Source of the DNA: Streptomyces monashensis
Lineage (GTDB): Bacteria > Actinomycetota > Actinomycetes > Streptomycetales > Streptomycetaceae
Length of the DNA: 64,000 bases
Assembly (NCBI RefSeq): GCF_001866665.1
Contig: NZ_MLYO01000016.1
Coordinates: 124,001 to 188,000 of the forward strand
Reading direction: 5' to 3'
The translations under genes were made by a program, and so were the position numbers. Every line of letters starts with the position of its first letter. The stretch's first letter is position 1. Below, one piece after another: positions 42,280 through 51,170 of the stretch. The notes beneath the pieces are model-generated. The model ran no database searches. It saw only the letters and a program-made list of their open reading frames with translations, and was not told the origin of the DNA.

Positions 42280-43245
42280 GTGACTTCCACACAGCGCATC
42301 AGCAGGTCCATCCGAAGGAACCGGGGCGCGGCGGCCGTCGCCCTCGTGGCGGCGACGGCTCTGCTGGCGGGCTGTTCCTCCAAGAGCGGCTCCTCGGGCG
42401 GCAACCCCCTGACGGACGACGGCAAGGCGAGCGGCGACACCGTCGTCGTCGGCTCCAACAACTTCCCCGAGAGCACCCTGATCGCCGACATCTACGGCGA
42501 AGCGCTCAAGGCCAAGGGCGTCAAGGTCACGTACAAGCCGAACATCGGCAGCCGCGAGACCACCTACGGGCTGATCAAGAGCGGCTCCATCAAGCTGCTG
42601 CCCGAGTACAACGGCGCGCTGCTCGCCTATCTCGACCCGAAGGCGAATCCGGCGACGGCCGACGCCACCACCACGGCCATCGAGGCCAAGCTGGACTCCA
42701 AGCTGACGCTGCTGAAGCCGGCGGCGGCGCAGTCCAAGGACTCGGTCACGCTCAACGCGGCCACCGCGAAGAAGTACGGCCTGACCGGGAAGTCCACCAT
42801 CGCCGACCTGAAGGACGTCGCGAAGGACCTGGTCCTCGGGGCCTCGCCGGAGTTCCAGACCCGGCAGCAGGGCCTGGTGGGCCTGAAGTCCGTCTACGGC
42901 CTCGACTTCAAGTCCTTCCGGGCGCTGGACGCGGGCGGCCCGCTCACCCAGGCCGCGTTGAAGAAGGACGCCGTGCAGGCGGCCGACATCTTCACCACGG
43001 ACCCGACCATCACCAAGGAGAAGTTCGTCGTCCTCCAGGACCCGAAGAACCTCTTCGGCTTCGAGAACGTCCAGCCGCTCGTGCGCAAGGGCGCCCTGTC
43101 CCAGAAGGGCGTCGACGCGCTGAACGCGGTCTCGGCCAAGCTCGACACCGCGACCCTGCTGGACCTGGACACCCAGGTGCAGGCCCAGAACAAGGACCCG
43201 CTGGACGTCGCCCAGACCTGGCTGAAGTCCGCGGGCCTGGTCTGA
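42280..43245 (+). CDS. OpuC-type osmoprotectant substrate-binding lipoprotein
   Basis: Lipoprotein of 321 residues with lipobox ALLAGC (Cys32) after the GTG start at 42280. The two-lobed betaine/choline-binding fold is marked by VVVGSNNFPESTLIADIYG at the N-terminus and by LLPEYNGALLAYL. It is the evident partner of the ATPase and permeases at 35236-37699 but is separated from them by the conservon on the other strand, so it must have its own promoter. A hairpin at 43256-43276 follows it. Confidence 0.9.
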   Translation: MTSTQRISRSIRRNRGAAAVALVAATALLAGCSSKSGSSGGNPLTDDGKASGDTVVVGSNNFPESTLIADIYGEALKAKGVKVTYKPNIGSRETTYGLIKSGSIKLLPEYNGALLAYLDPKANPATADATTTAIEAKLDSKLTLLKPAAAQSKDSVTLNAATAKKYGLTGKSTIADLKDVAKDLVLGASPEFQTRQQGLVGLKSVYGLDFKSFRALDAGGPLTQAALKKDAVQAADIFTTDPTITKEKFVVLQDPKNLFGFENVQPLVRKGALSQKGVDALNAVSAKLDTATLLDLDTQVQAQNKDPLDVAQTWLKSAGLV

Positions 43246-43255
43246 CGCCGCCGAG

Positions 43256-43276
43256 GGGTCCCGGCGCGGGGGACCC
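43256..43276 (+). terminator. Hairpin terminator after the binding-protein gene
   Basis: GGGTCCC and GGGACCC form a 7-bp stem around a 7-nt GC-rich loop, starting 11 bp after the stop codon. No U-tract follows. Confidence 0.5.
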
Positions 43277-43454
43277 TCATCGCGTCGACTCCCTCCTCCG
43301 CCCCGCTCGGGTCGGCCGGCCCGCGCCGCTCGTCACGGCCGGCCTGATCCGAACGACCGCCCCTGGGCGCAGGCGGAGGGCGGGGGCGCGGCCGACGGTG
43401 CCGAGCGTGCCCCCGTCCGCGTCCGGCCGGCGTGGACGCCCCGGCCGGCAGGGT

Positions 43455-43910
43455 TCAGAGGTCGAACTCGTGCGGCGGCAGGTCCAGCGTGAAGCAGGCC
43501 TCGCGCACCACGGCCTGCTCGGTCTTGTCGAAGTCGCCGTCCGCGCCGCCGATCACGATGCCGATCTGGATGACGGCCCGCGCCTCGGCCGGCTTCTTCT
43601 TCGCCTTGGCGATCTCCTGGAGGACGCTCACCTTGCCGAAGGCGAAGTCGGTCGTCAGCTTGTTCAGGTTCTCCTCGAAACGGCGGCGCAGGTCGTCCGC
43701 CGGGAAGTTCTGCAACACCTCGTTCGTCGCGATGAGCTGGGCCACCCGCTGCCGCTCCGACGGGTCGACGGTCCCGTCGGCGGCGGCCACGAGCGCGCAC
43801 ATCGCCATGCTCGCGTCCCGGAACGCACCGCTCTTCAGGTCGTTCTTCTTCGCCACCAGCTGGGTCTGCATCGTCGACGCGGACTCCTTGATGCGGTCCC
43901 ACAGGGCCAT
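43455..43910 (-). CDS. TerB-family tellurite-resistance-like protein
   Basis: Soluble helical protein of 151 residues. ATG at 43910 has GAGGAGTGCGC in front. The TerB features are MAMCALVAAADGTVDPSERQRV and the later GGADGDFDKTEQAVV with acidic, metal-binding residues. Streptomyces carry several TerB/TerD proteins; the function here may be envelope or calcium-related stress and not tellurite. It is unaccompanied by terD/terZ genes in this window. Confidence 0.87.
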   Translation of the reverse strand: MALWDRIKESASTMQTQLVAKKNDLKSGAFRDASMAMCALVAAADGTVDPSERQRVAQLIATNEVLQNFPADDLRRRFEENLNKLTTDFAFGKVSVLQEIAKAKKKPAEARAVIQIGIVIGGADGDFDKTEQAVVREACFTLDLPPHEFDL

Positions 43911-44027
43911 GCGCACTCCTCGTGTCAAAAAGGCCGGACGCTCCCCACAGCGCACCGGCGGCAACTTCTACAACACCGTAGAAACTCATGGCACCGCCGG
44001 GAAGTTCCCGCCCGCCTAGACTGAGTC

Positions 44028-44066
44028 CCCGTACCCGTGATCCCCGTACCCGAAATCCCGTACCCG
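44028..44066. repeat. Three direct repeats upstream of the ArsR-type gene
   Basis: CCCGTACCCG occurs at 44028, 44043 and 44057, spaced 15 and 14 bp, on the same strand in the region upstream of the ArsR-type start. Regular spacing near 1.4 helical turns suggests a protein-binding array. A TAGACT sequence at 44017-44022 just upstream could be a -10 element. Confidence 0.5.
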
Positions 44067-44120
44067 GACGGAACCCCGTCGCGGTGCGGACGACGCAGCG
44101 GAATGCAGAGGAAGGCGACA

Positions 44121-44489
44121 GTGGCGACAGCGCCCGGCACCGGCCGTCAGGACCCCTCCGCCGAGGTGCTCACCGAGGCGGCCGCCGCCTTCGGGCTGCT
44201 CGCCTCGCCCGCCCGGCTGCACATCGTGTGGGCGCTGACCCACGGCGAGAGCGATGTCACCGGGCTCGCCGAACGGGTCGGCGGCGCACTGCCGGCCGTC
44301 AGTCAGCACCTGACCAAGCTCAAGCTGGCCGGCCTCGTCCGCTCCCGCCGCGAGGGCCGCCGGCAGGTGTACTTCGTCGACACCGCGGGTCAGGCCGCCG
44401 TCGTGGAGGTCGTACGGCTCCTCGTCGACAGCCTCGCCGCGGGGGACACCGCCGCCGAGGCCCCGGCCCGTCGCCTGCGCGGTCTCTGA
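44121..44489 (+). CDS. ArsR-family winged-helix regulator lacking metal-sensor cysteines
   Basis: Regulator of 122 residues with a winged helix (PARLHIVWALTHGESDVTGLAER, then ALPAVSQHLTKLKLAGLVRSRREGRRQVYF). There is no cysteine at all, so the classic ArsR metal site in the recognition region is missing; any ligand must bind elsewhere. The GTG at 44121 is chosen for GGAAGG in front; an ATG at 44103 would add 6 residues. It precedes tatA by 55 bp that contain a 24-bp inverted repeat. Confidence 0.83.
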   Translation: MATAPGTGRQDPSAEVLTEAAAAFGLLASPARLHIVWALTHGESDVTGLAERVGGALPAVSQHLTKLKLAGLVRSRREGRRQVYFVDTAGQAAVVEVVRLLVDSLAAGDTAAEAPARRLRGL

Positions 44490-44499
44490 TCCAGGTTGT

Positions 44500-44523
44500 A
44501 CAGTTGCGCAATATGGCAACTGT
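44500..44523. promoter_or_regulatory. 24-bp inverted repeat, probable ArsR-type operator for tatA
   Basis: ACAGTTGC-GCAATATG-GCAACTGT has perfect 8-bp arms around an 8-bp centre. It lies in the 55-bp gap between the regulator and tatA. It is AT-richer than the surroundings and has no U-tract, which suits an operator for a winged-helix dimer better than a terminator. Confidence 0.6.
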
Positions 44524-44544
44524 TCATGAGAGGGAGGGGCGGAC

Positions 44545-44832
44545 ATGCTCCGCAACGGACTCGAGCCCTGGCATCTGCTGATCGTCGCGGTCGTCTTCAT
44601 CGTTCTCTTCGGCGCGCGCAAGCTCCCCGACACCGCGCGGGCGCTGGGCAAGTCGATGCGCATCCTCAAGAGCGAGGCGAAGGCGATGAAGGAGGAGGGC
44701 GCGGCGTCCACCGCCGCCGCGGACACGCCGGTGGTGCAGCCGACGGAGGTCCTGACGTCGAGCGACGTCCGCGCGGCGGCGAGCAAGGCCACGGCCACGG
44801 CGCCCGGCGCGGGTGCCGCGGCGGCCCACTGA
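44545..44832 (+). CDS. tatA: TatA-type Sec-independent protein translocase subunit
   Basis: Membrane protein of 95 residues: one N-terminal helix ([18 protein letters not shown]), the FGxxKLP hinge and an amphipathic helix ([18 protein letters not shown]), then an Ala-rich tail. This is the pore-forming component of the twin-arginine export system. No tatC or tatB is next to it, so it may be a second TatA. An ArsR-type gene and an inverted repeat upstream suggest regulation. The ATG has GAGGGAGGGGCGGAC before it. Confidence 0.93.
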   Translation: MLRNGLEPWHLLIVAVVFIVLFGARKLPDTARALGKSMRILKSEAKAMKEEGAASTAAADTPVVQPTEVLTSSDVRAAASKATATAPGAGAAAAH

Positions 44833-44851
44833 GCGACGCCGCCCGCCTCCC

Positions 44852-44936
44852 GGAAGGGGACGCGCACTCCCTCGGACCGGCGCAGGGCGCGTCCCCTTCC
44901 CGGCCGGGAGCCGGCCGCTCGGGGGCCGGCTCCCGG
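44852..44936. terminator. Tandem hairpins between convergent tatA and DUF6114 genes
   Basis: First hairpin at 44852-44900: 14-bp arms GGAAGGGGACGCGC and its complement around a 21-nt loop. Second hairpin at 44904-44936: 12-bp arms CCGGGAGCCGGC and complement, 9-nt loop. Both are perfect. The pair lies between two convergent genes and should stop transcription from both sides. Confidence 0.75.
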
Positions 44937-44964
44937 AACCCCGGGCCCTGCCCGAGGCCGGTCC

Positions 44965-45420
44965 TCAGGCCGGCCCCTCCGCTCCGTCCGCCCCCGCGGG
45001 TGCCGCGACGGCGGACCGCGGCTGCTTGCGCCGCTTGCGGCGGCTGACACGCGGCTCCTGGTCGGGCAGCCAGCCGAAGGCGAGGCAGCAGCCCGTGGCG
45101 CCGAGCAGGAGGCCGAGGAAGAAGCCTCCCAGGTTGGACGTGAGCCAGGTACCCAGGGAGACCAGGATGCCGGTGATGGAGTAGAAGAGGCGCTGCGAGG
45201 GGTTGAAGAGGATCAGCAGGCCCAGCAGTGCCATCAGCGTCGGCAGCAGGTAGCCGGCCAGGCCCTGCATGCCGATGTGCATCACGACCTTCAGCGAGGC
45301 CTTCTCGGTGAGCAGGATCCAGCCGCCGCCCAGGGCGAGCAGCAGCCCGCCCCAGAACGGCCGGCGGGCCCGCCAGCCACGGAAGGCCGCCCTCGCGCCC
45401 TGACGTGGTGCGTCCGGCAC
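44965..45420 (-). CDS. DUF6114 domain membrane protein
   Basis: Membrane protein of about 151 residues with four hydrophobic segments (RRPFWGGLLLALGGGWILL, LPTLMALLGLLILF, FYSITGILVSL, GGFFLGLLLGATGCCLAF) and a very basic tail. It belongs to DUF6114, typically paired with DUF6230 in Streptomyces. GTG at 45420 is preferred; a TTG at 45432 would overlap the DUF6230 stop. Function unknown; the pair may form a membrane-plus-exported unit. Confidence 0.75.
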   Translation of the reverse strand: MPDAPRQGARAAFRGWRARRPFWGGLLLALGGGWILLTEKASLKVVMHIGMQGLAGYLLPTLMALLGLLILFNPSQRLFYSITGILVSLGTWLTSNLGGFFLGLLLGATGCCLAFGWLPDQEPRVSRRKRRKQPRSAVAAPAGADGAEGPA

Positions 45421-45425
45421 GGCGA

Positions 45426-46124
45426 TCAGCAACCCTTGCTGCTGAAACCGAGCTTGAGACCGGGCAGCTTGAACACACCGGCCGTCGTCGCGTAGTTGGT
45501 CTGCCGCAGATGGGCGATGTGCACGGTGTCGGCCTGCTGGCTGAAGACCCCGATCGGACCCTTCACGCCCGCCTTGCTCAGCGTGCTCGCGTCGTTGCCG
45601 ATCTCGATGTTGTTGAACGCCGCGTCGCCCGACAGCTGGGTCGAGTCCGTGGTGAGGTCGCTCGCGGACACCGGCGTGTCGCCGCCGCCCGCCCTGATCA
45701 GCAGGTTGGTGCCGCCGAGGTCGACGCTCTGGCACAGCTTGGTGAGCGTGGCGTTCTTGATCGCCGAGGTGACGATCAGCTCCTGCCCGCCGCTGTTTCC
45801 GGCGTTCGGGCTGCCGTCGGCCATGGTGTCGAGCCCGCCGAACTGCTCGAACCCGGTGCCGGTGAGGTCGGTCGCGGTGACCGTGAACGGCATGCCGGAG
45901 ATCGCGAACTGCACACCGAGGGCGCCCTGCGCGGTGAGGACGGCGAGACCGGCGGCGACGAGGGTGGCGGGCACCGCCATCACCGCGGCCCGGCGTGCGC
46001 GGACCCGGCCTCGTCTCTCACCACCGGCGGCGGCCTGGGCGGTCTGTGGCGCTTCGGACGGTGAACCGTTTCCCGGGTTCTCGGGGGTGTTGCCGTCGGA
46101 CGGGACGTCCGGGGACGAGGCCAT
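45426..46124 (-). CDS. DUF6230 family protein
   Basis: Protein of 232 residues. ATG at 46124 has GGGAGCAGAC before it. A disordered N-terminal part is followed by a single membrane anchor (AAVMAVPATLVAAGLAVLTA, about 55-75) and an extracytoplasmic beta-rich domain ending in SSKGC. It is a Streptomyces family of unknown role, next to its usual DUF6114 partner 5 bp downstream. Two cysteines (LCQSV and the C-terminal one) may form a disulfide. Confidence 0.8.
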   Translation of the reverse strand: MASSPDVPSDGNTPENPGNGSPSEAPQTAQAAAGGERRGRVRARRAAVMAVPATLVAAGLAVLTAQGALGVQFAISGMPFTVTATDLTGTGFEQFGGLDTMADGSPNAGNSGGQELIVTSAIKNATLTKLCQSVDLGGTNLLIRAGGGDTPVSASDLTTDSTQLSGDAAFNNIEIGNDASTLSKAGVKGPIGVFSQQADTVHIAHLRQTNYATTAGVFKLPGLKLGFSSKGC

Positions 46125-47619
<1,495 letters not shown>

Positions 47620-47640
47620 ACCCAGAGCGAGGGAAGTTCA

Positions 47641-47679
47641 CCGAAAGCCCGAGCCGCCACCGGCGGCTCGGGCTTTCGG
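47641..47679. terminator. Strong terminator hairpin (18-bp stem)
   Basis: Perfect 18-bp arms (CCGAAAGCCCGAGCCGCC and its complement) close a 3-nt ACC loop, 22 bp after the stop of the secreted protein. The stem has AAA/TTT at its base like a bidirectional Rho-independent terminator. Confidence 0.9.
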
Positions 47680-48052
47680 CGTGCCGTCGTTCCGCCGGGC
47701 CGGCGTACCCCTGATCGGGGGCGCAAAGCACCGACCGGTTCGGCTGTTTCACGCCTCCTGCGAGCCCCCGTTGAGGAGCCGGCCGTCGGCCTCGTATCGT
47801 GGCGATCATGCGTGCGGCGCGCGTGGTCGCGCGACTGCCGCGCATCGGCGGACGAGGAAGGGGGAGGCCGCTCTGATCTCGCACGATCACGGACTGCTGA
47901 CGGGCTGTTCCGTACGTGATCCCCCGATGGCACGCGTCGTTCCGCCGGCCCGTACGGTCGGCTCTCCCTGCCCGTCGGTGAGTTATCGTATGCAGGGCGT
48001 GAGAAACAAACCGCGTGTCCCGTTCGTTAACGTCGCGAGGAGGGGTCCCATC
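47680..48052. other. 373-bp gene-free region upstream of the CprB-type gene
   Basis: No gene is supported. It holds the trailing side of the preceding terminator and the promoter region of the CprB-type regulator, including an operator-like inverted repeat at 48005-48028. The rest shows nothing distinctive. Confidence 0.5.
48005..48028. promoter_or_regulatory. Possible autoregulatory operator of the CprB-type regulator
   Basis: AACAAACCG and CCGTTCGTT form an imperfect inverted repeat separated by six bases, ending 25 bp upstream of the regulator start. ScbR/CprB-type proteins bind pseudo-palindromes of about 22-24 bp with this kind of arm and usually repress their own genes. Seven of nine positions pair. 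Confidence 0.5.
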
Positions 48053-48700
48053 ATGGCGAGGCAGTTACGCGCCGAGCAGACCCGGGCAACGATCATCACG
48101 GCCGCCGCCGATCTGTTCGACCGGCAAGGCTACGACTCCACCAGCCTGAGCGACATCGTCGCGCACGCAAAGGTCACCAAGGGTGCGCTGTACTTCCACT
48201 TCGCCGCCAAGGACGATCTGGCCCAGGCGATCCAGGAACTCAACGCCGAGGCCGCGCGCCGGCTCGTCACCGAGGTCGAGAGCCGCGGCTACTCCTCCCT
48301 GGAGGCCCTGATGCGCGCCACGTTCGGCATCGCCCGGCTCGCCGTGGAGGACCCGGTGCCGCGCGCCGCGCTGCGTCTCGCCACCGCCGACATCGCCGTA
48401 CGGCCGCCTGCCGGGCACCTGTTCACCGAGTGGCTGGAGTTCGCGACCCGCAAGTTCCACGGGGCCGTGCGGGAGGCCGACCTGCACAGCGAACTCGACG
48501 TCGGCGTCGTGGCGCACTCCCTCGTCTCCTTCTACGTCGGCACCAGGGTCGCCGGCCGCTCGCTCGAACCGGTGGGCCGGCTGCCGCGCCGGGTCGCCGA
48601 GATGTGGCACCTGATGATCCGGGGCCTGGTCCCGGTGCACCGCCGCCCCCGCTACGTCACCCTCGCCACGCAGCTGGAGCGGGAGATCAGAACCGCCTGA
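48053..48700 (+). CDS. cprB: CprB/ScbR-type gamma-butyrolactone receptor homologue (TetR family)
   Basis: TetR-family regulator of 215 residues. The N-terminus MARQLRAEQTRATIITAAAD, the helix-turn-helix up to VTKGALYFHF and the C-terminus RYVTLATQLE match what I recall of S. coelicolor CprB. Ligand-domain features such as PRAALRLATAD and LFTEWLEFATR are present. It is expected to repress its own and secondary-metabolism or sporulation genes until bound by a hormone-like signal; CprB's ligand is unsettled. GAGGAGGGG precedes the ATG. No butyrolactone synthase gene is adjacent. Confidence 0.87.
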   Translation: MARQLRAEQTRATIITAAADLFDRQGYDSTSLSDIVAHAKVTKGALYFHFAAKDDLAQAIQELNAEAARRLVTEVESRGYSSLEALMRATFGIARLAVEDPVPRAALRLATADIAVRPPAGHLFTEWLEFATRKFHGAVREADLHSELDVGVVAHSLVSFYVGTRVAGRSLEPVGRLPRRVAEMWHLMIRGLVPVHRRPRYVTLATQLEREIRTA

Positions 48701-48722
48701 CCCGCGCGCTACCGTGACGCAC

Positions 48723-49931
48723 ATGCCCGACACCCCGTTCGCACCCGTGATCCTCGGCAACGAAACCGGCTCGTTCCCGCACAGCGTGCTGGCCGAACGG
48801 CACCCGGCGATCATCCAGCAGGTGCGGGACGCCTTCCCGTACGGCCCCGGACAGCGCCGGGAGCTGGACGAACTGCTCGCGAGCTGCACCGAGGGCACCA
48901 TCGAGCCGCTGCCGGCCGACGCCCCGGACCGGGACCTGTGGCAGGGCTGGGGCCTGCCCGCGTACACCGGGCGGTCCTGGTACGACGTGCCCTGGCTGTG
49001 GTCCGAGAGCTGGTTCTACCGCCGGCTGCTCGACGCCGTCGGATACGTCGGCCCCGGCGCCTGGCAGGGCATCGACCCCTTCCGCCCGTTCAAACGCGCC
49101 GAACTCGACGCGCCCGAGACCGACGCGGAACTCGCGGCGCTCGACGACCTGGCCGGTCTGCCGGAGGAGGAGCGGGCGCGCGCCCTGCTGCACGGCTCGC
49201 TCTGGGGCAACCGGGCCGACCTCGGCTTCCGGCTCTCCGCCGAGTCCGCCGAGAAACGGGACCCGGCGCCCGCGCTGGTCGCCGACGACGGCGACGCCCT
49301 GTTCGCCCTGCTGCCGCGCACGGGAGCCGGCACGCTCGTCCTGGTCGCGGACAACGCGGGCCGCGAACTCGTCCCGGATCTGCTGCTGATCGCCCACCTC
49401 CTCGACCAGGGCCGGGCCGCCCGGGCGGTGCTGCACGTCAAGCCACACCCGTACTACGTCTCCGACGCCACGACCGCCGACGTCGTCGACGCGCTGCGCC
49501 GGCTGCGGGCCGCCCCGGGCGCGGCCGCCGGGTACGCGCGCGTGCTCTGGGCGGCGCTGGCCGACGGCCGTCTCACCGTGCGCGCCCACCCGTTCTCGTG
49601 CGCCCCGCTGCCGTACGCGGACATGCCGGACGACCTGCGTGCCGAGTTCGCCGCGGCCACGCTGACCCTCTTCAAGGGCGACCTCAACTACCGCCGTCTG
49701 GTGGGCGACCGGCTGTGGCCGCCCACCACGCCCTTCACGGCGGTGACCGGCTACGCCCCGGGCCCGGTCGCCGCCCTGCGCACCCTGAAGTCCGACGTCG
49801 TCACCGGCCTGTCCCCGGCGACCGCGGCCGCGCTCGTGGCGGCCGAGGAGCAGCGCTGGCGCACCAGCGGCACGCACGCCCTCATCCAGGTCTCGACCTC
49901 GTCTTCCTCAAGTGACCTGGAATCGCAGTGA
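48723..49931 (+). CDS. ARMT1-like (DUF89) damage-control phosphatase family protein
   Basis: Protein of 402 residues in the DUF89/ARMT1 family, metal-dependent phosphatases thought to remove reactive phosphorylated metabolites. The metal site motifs are LVLVADNAGRELVPDLLLI (D210, N211) and TLFKGDLNYRRLVGD (K318, D320, N322). No ribosome site precedes the ATG; a GTG nine bases earlier is possible, so translation may be leaderless or depend on the preceding cprB-type gene. Its last 24 bp overlap the 3' end of the convergent P450 gene. Confidence 0.85.
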   Translation: MPDTPFAPVILGNETGSFPHSVLAERHPAIIQQVRDAFPYGPGQRRELDELLASCTEGTIEPLPADAPDRDLWQGWGLPAYTGRSWYDVPWLWSESWFYRRLLDAVGYVGPGAWQGIDPFRPFKRAELDAPETDAELAALDDLAGLPEEERARALLHGSLWGNRADLGFRLSAESAEKRDPAPALVADDGDALFALLPRTGAGTLVLVADNAGRELVPDLLLIAHLLDQGRAARAVLHVKPHPYYVSDATTADVVDALRRLRAAPGAAAGYARVLWAALADGRLTVRAHPFSCAPLPYADMPDDLRAEFAAATLTLFKGDLNYRRLVGDRLWPPTTPFTAVTGYAPGPVAALRTLKSDVVTGLSPATAAALVAAEEQRWRTSGTHALIQVSTSSSSSDLESQ

Positions 49932-51170
49932 CTTGATGCCGTTGATGAAATTCGACACGAGCCGCGCGGGCGGCGCCGCCGACCGGAGTTGCGGCAGGGC
50001 GCGCAGCACCTCCTCGTAGAGCTGCCGCAGCTGCAGCCGCGCGAAGTGGGCGCCCAGGCAGACGTGCGGGCCGTCGCCGAAGGACACGTGCGGGTTGGGG
50101 GAGCGGGCGAGGTCGAGCCGGCCGGGATCGGCGAAGACCCGCTCGTCCCGGTTGGCCGAGGCGTGGAAGACGACGACCTTGTCGCCGGCCCGGATGCGCG
50201 TTCCCGCCAGCTCGGTGTCCCGTGCGGCGGTGCGGCGGAACGTCAGCACGGGCGGATGCCAGCGCAGCAACTCCTCGACGGCCGACGGGAGTCCGACCGC
50301 TCCGGCACGCAGCGCCGCGTGGTCGGCCGGGTGTTCGGCGAGGGCCAGCAGGCCGCCCGGGGCCGCGCTGCGCACCGTGTCGTTGCCCGCGATCGTGAGC
50401 AGGAAGAAGAACATCTCCAGCTCGGCCGGGGCGAGTTCGTTCTCCTGGGCGAGCGTGGTCAGCACGTCGTCCGCCGGATGGCGCCGTTTGTACGCCGCGA
50501 GCTGCCGCGCGTAGGCGAACATGTCCGCCAGCATCGCCGGGGAGCGCGGATCGACCGGCCTGCCCGCCGCGTCCAGGACCGGGGTGCCCGCCTCGTCCGG
50601 GTCCTGGTAGCCGATGACCCGCTGCGTCCAGTGCAGCAGCAGGCCCCGGTCGCTCTCCGGGACGCCCAGCAGATCCGCCAGGTTGAGCAGCGCGTACTCG
50701 TCGGTGACGGCGGTCACCAGATCCACCGTGCCGTCCCCCTCCCGGGCCGCCGCCAGCGCCCCGGCGAGCAGCATGCCCGCCCGCTGCCGGGCGGCCGACG
50801 CGAACCGCTCGATCCGGCCCGGTGTGAACGCACGGCTCACCAGCCGCCGCAACCGGCCGTGCCGCGGCGGATCCTGATTGAGCATCATCCGCCGGACGAA
50901 CGGCAGGTCCGCCGGATCGGGGTCCCGGATCTGGGTCGCGCCGGCGTACGAGGAGTACGTCGTTCCGTCCTTCAGCACCCGTACGACGTCCGCGTGCCGG
51001 GTCACCGCCCAGAACCCGGGTCCGGCCGGCCAGCCCAGCACCTCCCGCTCCTCCTGCCAGGCGACCGGATGGCGGTCGCGCAGCACGCGGTAGTCGTCGT
51101 GGGGGACCCCGATGCCGTACCGGCGGGGGTCGAACACGTCCGGCACCGGAGGCGTTTCACGGACGTTCAC
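49908..51170 (-). CDS. Cytochrome P450
   Basis: Heme monooxygenase of 420 residues. The heme-ligand cysteine is in HVSFGDGPHVCLGAHFARLQL, the helix-I oxygen site is LLTIAGNDTVRSA (Asn in place of the common His/Glu-Thr pair) and the ExxR motif is in SAVEELLRWHPP. It needs separate electron donors; no ferredoxin is adjacent. GTG start overlaps the stop of an alpha/beta hydrolase (GTGA), and the 3' end overlaps the ARMT1-like gene by 24 bp. Substrate unknown, but it sits next to the geosmin synthase. Confidence 0.93.
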   Translation of the reverse strand: MNVRETPPVPDVFDPRRYGIGVPHDDYRVLRDRHPVAWQEEREVLGWPAGPGFWAVTRHADVVRVLKDGTTYSSYAGATQIRDPDPADLPFVRRMMLNQDPPRHGRLRRLVSRAFTPGRIERFASAARQRAGMLLAGALAAAREGDGTVDLVTAVTDEYALLNLADLLGVPESDRGLLLHWTQRVIGYQDPDEAGTPVLDAAGRPVDPRSPAMLADMFAYARQLAAYKRRHPADDVLTTLAQENELAPAELEMFFFLLTIAGNDTVRSAAPGGLLALAEHPADHAALRAGAVGLPSAVEELLRWHPPVLTFRRTAARDTELAGTRIRAGDKVVVFHASANRDERVFADPGRLDLARSPNPHVSFGDGPHVCLGAHFARLQLRQLYEEVLRALPQLRSAAPPARLVSNFINGIKSLRFQVT

